DNA of 64,000 nucleotides from positions 63,420,095 through 63,484,094 of the forward strand of contig CM026387.1 in assembly GCA_014843695.1 (NCBI GenBank), in the 5' to 3' direction. How positions within the stretch are numbered: position 1 is the stretch's first letter; every line of letters starts with the position of its first letter. This DNA comes from Archivesica marissinica (taxonomy: Eukaryota; Mollusca; Bivalvia; Venerida; Vesicomyidae). This document shows positions 36,256 through 45,483 of the stretch, one piece after another. Both the position numbers and the translations under genes were made by a program. Below the pieces are notes generated by a model. It worked only from the letters and a program-made list of their open reading frames with translations. It was not told the DNA's origin and did not search any database.

Positions 36256-36392
36256 TAGAGACCTGTAGCGAGGGCTCGAACTGTATATAGGGCTCGAACT
36301 GTAGCTAGGGCTAGAACTGTAGCGAGTGCTTGAGCTGTAATAAGAGTTTGAGCCGCAGTAAGAGTTTGAGCCGCAGTAAGAGTTTCAGCTGC
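36256..36392. repeat. Mixed 18-mer array linking both 18-mer families
   Basis: It starts as the TGTAGCGAGGGCTCGAAC type, passes through the intermediate TTGAGCTGTAATAAGAGT and ends as GAGTTTGAGCCGCAGTAA. It is followed by ttttggttgtttaggttaac, then gtcaatgcgagtcaatata, nearly the same flank as at 13.39-13.44 kb. Confidence 0.88.
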
Positions 36393-36504
36393 AAGTTTTG
36401 GTTGTTTAGGTTAACTTAAAGTCAATGCGAGTCAATATAGAACTTGTGTTGTGGAGGGAACACAACGTGACTGTTTAATCAAAACGTCAGGTGTTATTTT
36501 GTTT

Positions 36505-36542
36505 TTTTTATCGTCGCTACCGGTTTTAGATTTTTGGAGGAT
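36505..36542 (-). mobile_element. SINE family A remnant with internal deletion
   Basis: tttatcgtcgctaccggt (SINE 3' end, minus) is joined directly to ttttagatttttggagga (SINE body), losing about 38 bp including half of the 3' hairpin. It abuts the 41-mer array. Confidence 0.75.
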
Positions 36543-37530
36543 TCTGACAGCATTAAAACTACTCGCTTTCTATATGAGAACATTTGACAGCATTAAAACT
36601 ACTCGCTTTCTATATGAGAACATTCGGACAGCATTAAAACTACTCGCTTTCTATATTAGAACATTCGGACAGCATTAAAACTACTCGCTTTCTATATTAG
36701 AACATTCTGACAGGATTAAAACTACTCGGTTTCTATATGAGAACATTTGACAGCATTAAAACTACTCGCTTTCTATATGAGAACATTCGGACAGCATTAA
36801 AACTACTCGCTTTCTATATTAGAACATTCGGACAGCATTAAAACTACTCGCTTTCTATATTAGAACATTCTGACAGGATTAAAACTACTCGGTTTCTATA
36901 TGAGAACATTTGACAGCATTAAAACTACTCGCTTTCTATATGAGAACATTCGGACAGCATTAAAACTACTCGCTTTCTATATTAGAACATTCGGACAGCA
37001 TTAAAACTACTCGCTTTCTATATTAGAACATTCTGACAGGATTAAAACTACTCGCTTTCTATATGAGAACATTTGACAGCATTAAAACTACTCGCTTTCT
37101 ATATGAGAACATTCTGACAGCATTAAAACTACTCGCTTTCTATATGAGAACATTCTGACAGCATTAAAACTACTCGCTTTCTATATGAGAACATTCTGAC
37201 AGCATTAAAACTACTCGCTTTCTGTTGAGAACATTCTGACAGCATTAAAACTACTCGCTTTCTATATGAGAACATTCTGACAGCATTAAAACTACTCGCT
37301 TTCTATATGAGAACATTCTGACAGCTTTAAAACTACTCGCTTTCTATATGAGAACATTCTGACAGCATTAACACTACTCGTTTTCTATATGAGAACATTC
37401 TGACAGCATTAAAACTACTCGCGTTCTGTGAAAACATTCTGACAGCATTAAAACTACTCGCTTTCTATATGAGAACATTCTGACAGCATTAAAACTACTC
37501 GCTTTCTATATGAGAACATTCTGACAGTCG
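36541..37530. repeat. Minisatellite, 40-41 bp unit, about 24 copies
   Basis: The unit starts gacagcattaaaactactcg and continues ctttctatatgagaacattct. A four-unit block of about 163 bp (attt/attcgg/attcgg/attctgacagg variants in order) is repeated about three times between 36580 and 37080. The right half is more uniform. Confidence 0.95.
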
Positions 37531-37796
37531 TTTAAGTTCAGTGTGATGACTCTTTATTCTTGTCTTGACATTTTGATAATGTCTTGCTTTCATTTATATT
37601 GTTATGCAGGCATTAGGTGACAAATATGGGTTCATCTTAAAGTTGTGTACATATTTTGTATTGAATGTTTATGTTTGCATATGTCACTTTAATAAAAACT
37701 TACATACTTACTTAATACATTATTGTGTCTTGTTTCTTTCTTGTTTCTTTGTTGTAACGAAGCACCAACAGCTTAGATTATAGATTATATGGCGCT

Positions 37797-38178
37797 ATTA
37801 TCGATGGAGGAAGACCCACAGGTGCCCTATCAAGCAGTATTCCATGCACCGGTGGACACCCTGGTAGAGCCACCACCGACCTTCCGCAGGCCAGCTGGAT
37901 AGCATCCTCGCATGACAGAATTCGAGAACCCTAGTGGGGTTCAAACTTGCAGTGATGAAGCTCAATGATTTGAAGTCAACGATCATGACCACCACTCGGC
38001 CTCGGAGACCAACTTTACAAAGGTACACACAAATAAAAGTACATACGTCAGCGCCAGTGGTGAAGTAAAGAACGAACTGGCAGTCACAGTGAAGTGATTT
38101 GAAGTCAATGACCGTGACCACTCGGCCTCGGAGACCAACCTTTCCAATGTACATATACAAGTACATAAGTCAGTCCCC
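37797..38178 (-). mobile_element. tRNA-Leu-derived SINE (family C) with duplicated head
   Basis: The minus strand reads ggtctccgaggccgagtggt (box A region) then attgacttcaaatcactt (anticodon loop CAA, Leu). The body follows with gcgaggatgctatccagctg, cggaaggtcggtggtggctc and gggcacctgtgggtcttcct. The box B region is degenerate. The head is present twice (about 37945-38015 and 38095-38145) with similar spacers. From memory, this body is common in bivalve genomes. Confidence 0.7.
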
Positions 38179-38286
38179 AGCTGTGATCTAGTGGTTAACA
38201 CGCTGGACTGGTAATCCAGGGATCGCAGGTTCGATACCCCCATCTGAGCCTAACACAATTAACAGTCTTTCAGTTGGGACGTTGTA
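38179..38286 (+). mobile_element. SINE family A, head only
   Basis: tRNA-like head (ctagtggttaacacgctgga, box B ggttcgatacccc) and the first part of the body to gttgggacgtt. It is truncated where the next element begins. Confidence 0.85.
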
Positions 38287-38317
38287 GCTATGACGAACAT
38301 AGAAGAAAAAAAGAAAC

Positions 38318-38598
38318 AGACGGAACTGTAGTCCAGTGGTTAGCACGCTGGACTGGGAATCCAGGGATCGCAGGTTCGATCCCCCGTCTGACCCTAATAA
38401 CATTCATTTGGGACGTTAAACCGAGGTCTCGTGTCGGCGATTTATACCGTGCACGTAAACAAACCAGAGGAGACTTTGGAATGTGTCTCTGTCTGTATCA
38501 TTGCACTCTCCTCCAAAATCTAAAATGACTAATCTCCTCAGGAAGCGTCGTTCATATAGGCAACCGGTAGCGACGATAAATAAACGTAAAACACCCCC
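38318..38598 (+). mobile_element. SINE family A, near-complete copy
   Basis: Box A tgtagtccagtggttagc and box B ggttcgatccc. The anticodon loop is changed to ctgggaa. The 3' hairpin and a shortened tail are present. ccccagctgtga occurs both before the preceding head (38175) and after this copy (38595), so the two may lie inside one duplication. Confidence 0.9.
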
Positions 38599-38848
38599 CA
38601 GCTGTGACGCGATGTCATGGTGATAACTGTATATAATTCTATATTCCGATTACTGCTATCTACGGAACATAATAATATTTCAATAATCACTATATGATTG
38701 CATCCGACATTATCATGAAATCTAAATGTTTGTAATAACAATGAAATTGAAACATTTCTTAAATATTAATTGAATAGTTGCAAATAACAGATGAATGCCA
38801 CATATCACTAACGCGACATAACATCAGTGCAAACTAATACAATGTATA

Positions 38849-38930
38849 TCCGATTGGCGCAGTGGTTAGCGCGCTCGCTTGTCACCAATACGACCCGGAT
38901 TCGATCCTCGGACCGGCAAGTATGTGTAAT
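38849..38930 (+). mobile_element. SINE family B head, plus orientation
   Basis: ccgattggcgcagtggttag (box A) and ggattcgatcctcgg (box B) followed by aatgtcgctttaa. This is a tRNA-derived head facing the full family B copy to its right. Confidence 0.75.
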
Positions 38931-38934
38931 GTCG

Positions 38935-39197
38935 CTTTAAACTTTATTTATTTTACAACGATTGCGAAGCAAGTTTAACAACTTATATTAATCACGCTCG
39001 GTGGCGCGGATGAAAGCGTATACTATGTTATATTATGTGGTCATTCGTGTAGGAGGAAACCGGAGTACCCGGAGAAAACCCACCTGTCAGATCTGGCGAC
39101 CACCGTACCATCTCACATAATTCCCGGTATGAGGATCGAACCCGGGTTGCATTGGTGAGAAGCGAGCGCGCTAACCACTACGCTAATCGGACAGCAC
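38935..39197 (-). mobile_element. SINE family B (tRNA head plus GGGTACTCCGGTTTCC core), full copy
   Basis: On the minus strand the head tgtccgattagcgtagtggt and box B gggttcgatcct lead into the core gggttttctccgggtactcc then ggtttcctcc, and the 3' end is aataaataaagttt. The core resembles the conserved central domain of V-SINE-like elements; that assignment is from memory. Two further copies lie at 53.3 and 55.0 kb. Confidence 0.75.
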
Positions 39198-39199
39198 TT

Positions 39200-39755
39200 T
39201 AATATTTATTTTCAAAGTTTATTGTCGAATTATGTTATGTGAGGAAGTTATCCAGCTGGTATGCCGTCGGATAAGTGGGTTGAAGTCAACGACCTTAACC
39301 ACTACGTCAATGAACCCACCCCTACCCCCAACTTAAAATAATGCGTCATTAACAAGTACATGTGAACTATATTCAATAATGTATCATAGTTAATGATATG
39401 TGACGTCACTCGATATTTACTAGTTTTACCAATGTACACGTAGCCAATTATGTAGTAGGTTTTCGGGTGGGAATTTATGTGATAAGAATTACTGTTGTGT
39501 ATTCGTATTATAGGTATTAAAATTGTCCAACTGTTTTCAGGAAACTATTTCCAAGCTTTCACTGGTGTGCGCATATAAATACAGGCTTGAGCTGGATTCC
39601 AGAAATGGCCCGATCAATCTATTTACGTAGTTGAAATTCTGCAACAATATTAGGTTCCCATATGCTTCGCGGATGTTCCAGCAATGTATATACTATTTAT
39701 TATGTTGGACAGAGTGATCATGTTATTGTCAACATGTTTGCATTTAATAACTAAA
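39200..39755. other. No gene seen; one tRNA-like scrap
   Basis: gaagtcaacgaccttaacca near 39285 (minus strand tggttaaggtcgttgacttc) is a scrap of a family C-like SINE head. The rest is AT-rich unique sequence. Confidence 0.45.
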
Positions 39756-39756
39756 T

Positions 39757-40054
39757 GTGTGTGTGTTTTACGTTTATTTATCGTCGCTACCGGTTACCCA
39801 TATGAGCGACGCCTCCTGAAGAGATTAGTATTGTAAGATTTGTGAAGGATAGTGCATGATACAGACAGAGACCCATTCCAGAGCCTCCTCTGGTTCTTTT
39901 ACGTGCACGGTGTAAAGCACCGACACGAGACCGGTTTAACGTCCCATCTGAAAGAATGTTAATTTTATAAGGGTCAGACGGGGGATCGAACCTGCGATCC
40001 CTGGATTACCAGTCCAGCGTGTTACCACTTACCACTGGACTACAGATCCGTCTG
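39757..40054 (-). mobile_element. SINE family A, complete copy
   Basis: Full head, body, hairpin and (AC)n tail in minus orientation. The head carries a small tandem duplication (taccacttaccactgg). Confidence 0.92.
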
Positions 40055-40510
40055 TGGTTATCATTATATCGACACATTGCTACTTATTATCTCACCACCA
40101 ATCAATGCTACTTATTTCGCCTGCATTTAATGTGTATGTGTTATGTATTTTAGAAGTGTCCAAAGTTTCCTTCAAAATAAGTGGCAAGTGCGTTACTTGG
40201 CACCGCTAAAATGTAATAAATATACGTTGATTTCATCATTTATGGTAATGTATGTAACAGTGTCATAATAAAAAGGATCGTTCAGTTAATATTCTTACCA
40301 TTTGTTATACCTGGATGTGCTTGAGTCGATTTATGATCTATTTGGTTAACATATAAAGACATCAACTTCATTATATGCATGATCATTACTTTGGTGGCCA
40401 TCTTGAATTCTGAGAGTTGCCCAAGGATGACAAGATGTCAGTATCCAGTTTCTTAATTGATTATGTCTTACCTACTAGAAACTGCAAAACAAGTTTGTAT
40501 ATATATATAT
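40055..40510. other. No gene seen
   Basis: Unique sequence with one tggtggccatcttgaattct motif at about 40391, the same AAGATGGCC-type motif as in the transposon ends. Confidence 0.45.
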
Positions 40511-40752
40511 TACGTTTATTTATCGTCGCTACCGGTTGCCCATATGAGTGACGCCTCCTGAAGATATTAGGCATTTTAGATTTTGGAGGATAGTGCATGA
40601 TACAGACAGAGACCCATTCCAGAGTCTCCTCTGGTTCTTTTACGTGCACGGTTTAAAGCACCGACACGAGACCTCGGTTTAACGTCCCATCTGAAAGACT
40701 GTTAATTTTATTATGGTCAGACGGGGGATCGAACCTGCGATCCATGGATTAC
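40511..40752 (-). mobile_element. SINE family A, head-truncated
   Basis: The 3' end, body and box B are present. The copy stops within the anticodon arm (tggattaca) at about 40752, so box A is missing. It is preceded by a short (AT)n run. Confidence 0.88.
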
Positions 40753-41175
40753 AAGAATGTAAACAACAAAACAAATATGTGAAAGAAAATTCGAAATAAA
40801 CCCACTAGGATCAAATATAGCGATGGAAAATTAATACTGTAAACATACTTTGGACTATATGGAATCAGGTGGTAAATATGAATGGGGCAATTTTGTTGAC
40901 ATTGTGAATTTATAGAAAAGTATATACCGCGCTTACTTCTATAAGGAGGGTGGGGTGATAAAGTTTAAATTTGGTATCACCTGGGTAAACTATGACTGGA
41001 AAATCGTCACGCATGACTAACTATGCATAATGTACTATATGCAGTATCGAAGAGTTATTAATAGTTTTACCTGTACACCTGTTTAAATGAACTCGATTGC
41101 GAACAAAAGAGCGTATTCATCCACGTCCAGTGAACACGAAACCAGTGCGAGCGCGCTTGATACATCTGTATTTAT

Positions 41176-41508
41176 AGTCCGGTAATTAAAGGTGGCGATA
41201 TGCAGTGAGGGTTCAACAAATTGCTGGGAAAGGTTTTTTCAATGGATGGACTTTCAATGATACCTCTATGTGTTTACTAAAAAGGCCGCACGAAATCCAG
41301 CTATGAAAATTCTTAAAAGCGACGAAATCCAAGATGCCGCCATCCGGTACGGCTATAGTAAAACGGTCATAAATTATGTATCTAATCATGATACAATCAA
41401 GTGTAATATGTCTATTCGTACTAGTTTCTCATGAGGCATGATGGACACTGTGTTGGCTTCGTAAAACCAACATGACAAAGCAAAAACAAAATGGCCGCCA
41501 TATATTAC
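41176..41508 (+). repeat. Left terminal inverted repeat of copy 2
   Basis: Pairs with 44232-44553 in inverted orientation with small indels. It contains ccaagatgccgccatccgg and aaaatggccgccatata. Confidence 0.88.
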
Positions 41509-41563
41509 TAAATATACTCGTTTTTCGATGTATTTGCAGTTGAACGATTCTGATTCATGAAAC

Positions 41564-44104
41564 ATGGCCACCCTATCGGACAAGTTTACCTGTGCATTGT
41601 GCATGGAGACAGTCGACATGGATAAACCCCAAGAATATTCACAATTGCGAGAAAAAGGCTGCAGGACAATCAACGAATCTACGAAAGCTCGAAACATTAA
41701 TATTCCCGAAATAAAGTACAATCCGAATGAACGAATCTATGTACACAAGGAGTGCAGACGCTTGCATACGCATCCAACTAGTATCAGGGCATCTCAGCAA
41801 CAGGGTCCTTCAACTGGTTCCCGCCATCTACGATCGCATGCCACAGCTTTAAATTTTAAACAAAATAGTATTCTCGAACGTTTGCGACAGGTCGCATGAG
41901 TCTAGGTGATGCCCTAGCTTCGGATGTCATTTCACAACTACAGCTAGCGTTGGAGAACTGGTGTGCGATGATGAAACCATATCGCACAGCCAACCTCTGG
42001 AACATGTATATGCATCTGGTTAGCATCGCTCCAATCTTCACCTGGCGGGAACTGGAAGCTCTATCTTCAGTTCATTCACGATATGCTCCCATTCCTAGCT
42101 GCTTCAGGTCATAATAACTACACCAATTCACTCGTTCTATACTTGGAGAAGATGGAAAAGCTCGAGGAGACACATCCAGCTGTTTATAGCAAGTTCCTAG
42201 AGGGACTGTTCGTCATCCGCCGCAGTGACAGTTATTGGTCCGGAATATTCAGCGATCTGTGCATCGAGCAGGTACTGATGGGAAGCATTAAATCAGTTGG
42301 TGGGCTTACCCGAGGACGAGGATTTCAGGAGTCAACCAGTTTGCTATGGCTGTTATCAATGCCAGCATGTGCGCAAGTCCACAAGGCCCTAAAGAGAGTG
42401 ATTGTTCTCTCACGGACTGATGGTGATGCGGTGCACAAAGATCTTTCCCAATCAAGATTGAAGCGGGATGCAAAAGACCTCCAGACACTTGACTATCTAC
42501 AAGAAAGAAAACCAGTCACACAAAACAGTAAGGAACTCCACAGTCTCTCATCTGGGATCGTTGGAGAAGGGTCAGTTAACGTTGACAGCGCTAAGACCAT
42601 AGGGGATGCTATTCTGACCTCTATGGCAGGAAAGTCTGTCTCGCAACACACATTTGTGAAGAAAGATCAGGTCCGTAGTCTGGCTTCCTCAGCGTATGTT
42701 TCCTCTGAAGGTGAGAAGATTGAGATCAATCCACAACAGCTATACCAACGCCTAACCGTTGCTGGTATCGGCAATATCGATCTCACGGAATTGTTCCAGT
42801 ACGAGTTGTGTTCGTATCCCTCATCGCTGTTCGACTCCAAACTGCTTATGCGGCTCCCAGACAAAGCTGATCTCCAGAATGGCCTTGTTAAGAAGATCCC
42901 AGCGTGTGTTGTCTCTGACCAACCACTTGACATGCTTGAAGTGATGTATGTTGTAGATGGAGGTGCAATGCTGCAGCGTATACCCTAGTCAAAGTCCACC
43001 TCATATTTCAATCTCTGCAAACTCTACATCCAGTTCATTCAGAGACATTACCAGCACATGCTAGTCGTGTTTGATGGCTATGGAAGTGACCCGTCTACCA
43101 AGGATGAGACTCACGAACGGCGGACTGGAAGCGAGATGAGAGTGGATGTCGATTTCATGGACGATATGATTCTCAAAATGAAGAAAATACCTTGTCTTGC
43201 TAACTCCAAGAACAAGCAAACGTTCATCAACAGCCTCTCGTCACAGATGGAGAAAGAAGGCATCCATGTGAAGCAGTCCTCTGGAGATGCTGACAATTAC
43301 ATCGCAATGTCTGCATGTGCCCTCGCCCGAACGAAACATGTGGTAGTTGTTGGTGATGACACTGACTTAGTGATACTTCTACAGCACCATTTCAAACCTG
43401 CTAAACACCGGAGTATTTATCTTCAGACCAGCTCTAAACTGATCAACATAGGTAGCCTCCACAGTTCACTGGATCCAGGCCTCAGTGAATCATTGCTCTT
43501 CATCCACGCCTTATCTGGTTGCGATACAACCTCAAGACCTTATGAAATAGGAAAAGTATCTGCAATGGGGAAGTATAAATATTTGCAAGGACCATCATCA
43601 GTGTTCATAACGCCTGAGAAAAGCCAGGAAGCAGTTGAAGCAGCGGGAAACATAGCACTGGCAGTGCTATATGCTTGTAAGCAGGGCACATACCTCAATC
43701 TCGAACAAGCATCCACGTTCTCTGAGAAGGTAGCTTCAATCTCAAGCTATGTACCTCCTGAACGTCTTCCACCAACTACTGATGCTGCTAAATTTCACAG
43801 CAGAAGGGTCTACCACCAAGTACAGACCTTGTTGGGGAACAACATTGAGGCCACTGAGTGGGGATGGGTCCTACGCAAGACAAGGCTCGGGACTGTCCTG
43901 AAACCAAATAGAATGGAGCAGGTTGCAGCTCCTGCCTCCCTCCTAAAGATGATCCGGTGTAAATGCACTGGAAATTGTGGAAGGAACACGTGTTCATGCA
44001 GGAAAAATGGACTCCAGTGCACGCTTGGCTGTGGACAGTGCAAGGGCATCACATGTACAAATGGGCCAATTCCTGATGACTTGGACACTGACTCTGAAAC
44101 TTAA
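41564..44104 (+). pseudogene. Transposase/XPG-like nuclease/CXC protein, internally deleted
   Basis: 41564-41899 codes for the N-terminal zinc-binding domain (FTCALC, later YVHKECRRLH). From about 41902 the frame resumes at RTANLWNMYMHL, but the segment that in copy 1 holds FTADQQLY and PRLGGMH is missing (roughly 250-300 residues), so the first catalytic parts of the transposase are gone. A shift near 42065 leads to MLPFLAASGHNNYT, then IFSDLCIEQVLMGSIKSVGG (Glu retained). An in-frame TAG at 42986 replaces an expected Trp; reading continues in the same frame to 44104. The nuclease domain has LVVFDGYGSDPSTKDETH, GDADNYIAMSA, VVGDDTDLVILL and HALSGCDTTSRPYEIGK. The C-terminal CXC cluster is IRCKCTGNCGRNTCSCRKNG then CTLGCGQCKG, with an acidic end. 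The nuclease-CXC part is otherwise well kept. Confidence 0.82.
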
Positions 44105-44231
44105 CGTGTTGTACTAGTATTAACACGTTGTATACAGTATTGAACATGATAAACATATTGAAAATGTTTGAAAAATGTGTCTTGTTATTTTTTTCATCAG
44201 CGATATTGTACCAATGTTTAAAACTTACCAT

Positions 44232-44553
44232 TTAGGTCATATATGGCCGCCATTTTGTTTGGCTTGGCTCTACGAAGCCAACACAGTGTCCATCGCATGC
44301 CTCATGAGATGCTAGTACGAATAGACATATTACACTTTGATTGTATCATGATTAGGTACATAATTATGACCATTTTCCTATTTCCGTCATCCGGATGGCG
44401 GCCATCTTGGATTTCGTCAATTTTAAGGTATTTTCCATAGCTGGATTTCGTGGGACTTTTTTTTACACACTGTAGAGGTATCATTGAAGTCATATCCATT
44501 GAAAAACCTTTCCCATCAATTTGTTTGAACCTCTGTACTTTAATTACCGGACT
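44232..44553 (-). repeat. Right terminal inverted repeat of copy 2
   Basis: Inverted match of 41176-41508. It includes atggccgccattttgtttgg and ggatggcggccatcttggat. Confidence 0.88.
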
Positions 44554-44619
44554 TAAAGCAAATATCTCAGCAAAGGAGGAATTTAAAAAAAAGAAGAAAA
44601 AAAGCAAAAGCAAAAAACC

Positions 44620-45483
44620 ATGACTGAATTTATTACAAAGAGCGCCGCAGATACCCTGCCAGAAGAGTCTACGATTGAGAAAAAGCTCGATGAAATAAAC
44701 GAAAAATTATCGAATGTATTAACAAAATCTGACAGGGGCTTCATTAAAGACTTAATTAAAGACACAGTTAACGAGATGAAAGAACAAATATTAGCTACTG
44801 TGTCACATAGACTAGATATTTTAGAGGGCGAGCTGCATGAACGAGTTATAGAAAATGACAATATCAAGAAAGAGCTTCAAATCAAGAAGAAAGGTATTGT
44901 TGATCTTCAAGAAAAACCTGCCAACCTCAGAGGCGAGATCAAAAGAGAAGCTCAATACAATGAATGCATTGCGAATGATCTCGAGCAATATAGTAGACGG
45001 AACAACATACGTGTGTTCGGAGTTCCGGAAGACGACAAAAAGCAATCGTCTCACACAAGTACAGTTCAAGTAGTGAAAACACTAAATGAAAAATTGCAAC
45101 TCGACTTACAAGAATGCGACATCGATAGTGCGCATAGATTAGGCACATTCAATGAGAAGAAAAACAGGCCTATCATTGTAAAATTCGTTCGAAGACAAAT
45201 CAAGCATAGTGTATTTAAAAATGTGAAAGGCCTAAAAGGAAGCCAAGTGTCCGTAAGCCACGACTTAACTTGGCTCAATCAACAGGTATTATCGTCACTA
45301 CGATTAAAAGACAAACAACACGTAGACCAAGCTTGGTACTACGAAGGTAAAATCTTCGCGAGTTTCAAGGAAACAAATAACCGAGGAAAACAAATCACCA
45401 GAACAAAACTGATTAATCACAGTGAGTTTTCTCACTGGTTGGACCTACCCTGGACAAACAAGGGCTCGGGAAAATATATGTAA
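44620..45483 (+). CDS. L1-type ORF1 protein (coiled coil, RRM), intact
   Basis: This 287-residue RNA-binding protein of an L1/Tx1-type LINE coats the element RNA and acts as chaperone in the retrotransposition particle (family knowledge). Residues about 15-125 are charged and heptad-rich (EKKLDEINEKLSNVL, ILEGELHERVIENDNIKKEL), fitting a trimerising coiled coil. The RRM opens with LEQYSRRNNIRVFGVPED near residue 125. The C-terminal domain contains DIDSAHRLG, RPIIVKFVRR and VSVSHDLTWLNQQ. No internal stop, normal length. The ATG at 44620 is preceded by an A-rich leader. It is the only undamaged protein-coding frame of a mobile element here; whether it is expressed is unknown. Confidence 0.88.
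   Translation: MTEFITKSAADTLPEESTIEKKLDEINEKLSNVLTKSDRGFIKDLIKDTVNEMKEQILATVSHRLDILEGELHERVIENDNIKKELQIKKKGIVDLQEKPANLRGEIKREAQYNECIANDLEQYSRRNNIRVFGVPEDDKKQSSHTSTVQVVKTLNEKLQLDLQECDIDSAHRLGTFNEKKNRPIIVKFVRRQIKHSVFKNVKGLKGSQVSVSHDLTWLNQQVLSSLRLKDKQHVDQAWYYEGKIFASFKETNNRGKQITRTKLINHSEFSHWLDLPWTNKGSGKYM

Larger units (their letters stand above)
41176..44553 (+). mobile_element. Academ-like DNA transposon, copy 2, with long terminal inverted repeats
   Basis: 3,378 bp with long, clear terminal inverted repeats: 41176-41508 and 44232-44553 (about 330 bp). The left arm starts agtccggtaattaaag; the reverse complement of the right arm starts the same and keeps alignment through cacgaaatccagctatg, tctattcgtactag and ggacactgtgttggcttcgt to aaaatggcggccatata. 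The interior codes on the plus strand for the same protein family as copy 1. I could not fix the target duplication. The superfamily call (Academ-like) is tentative. Confidence 0.8.
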
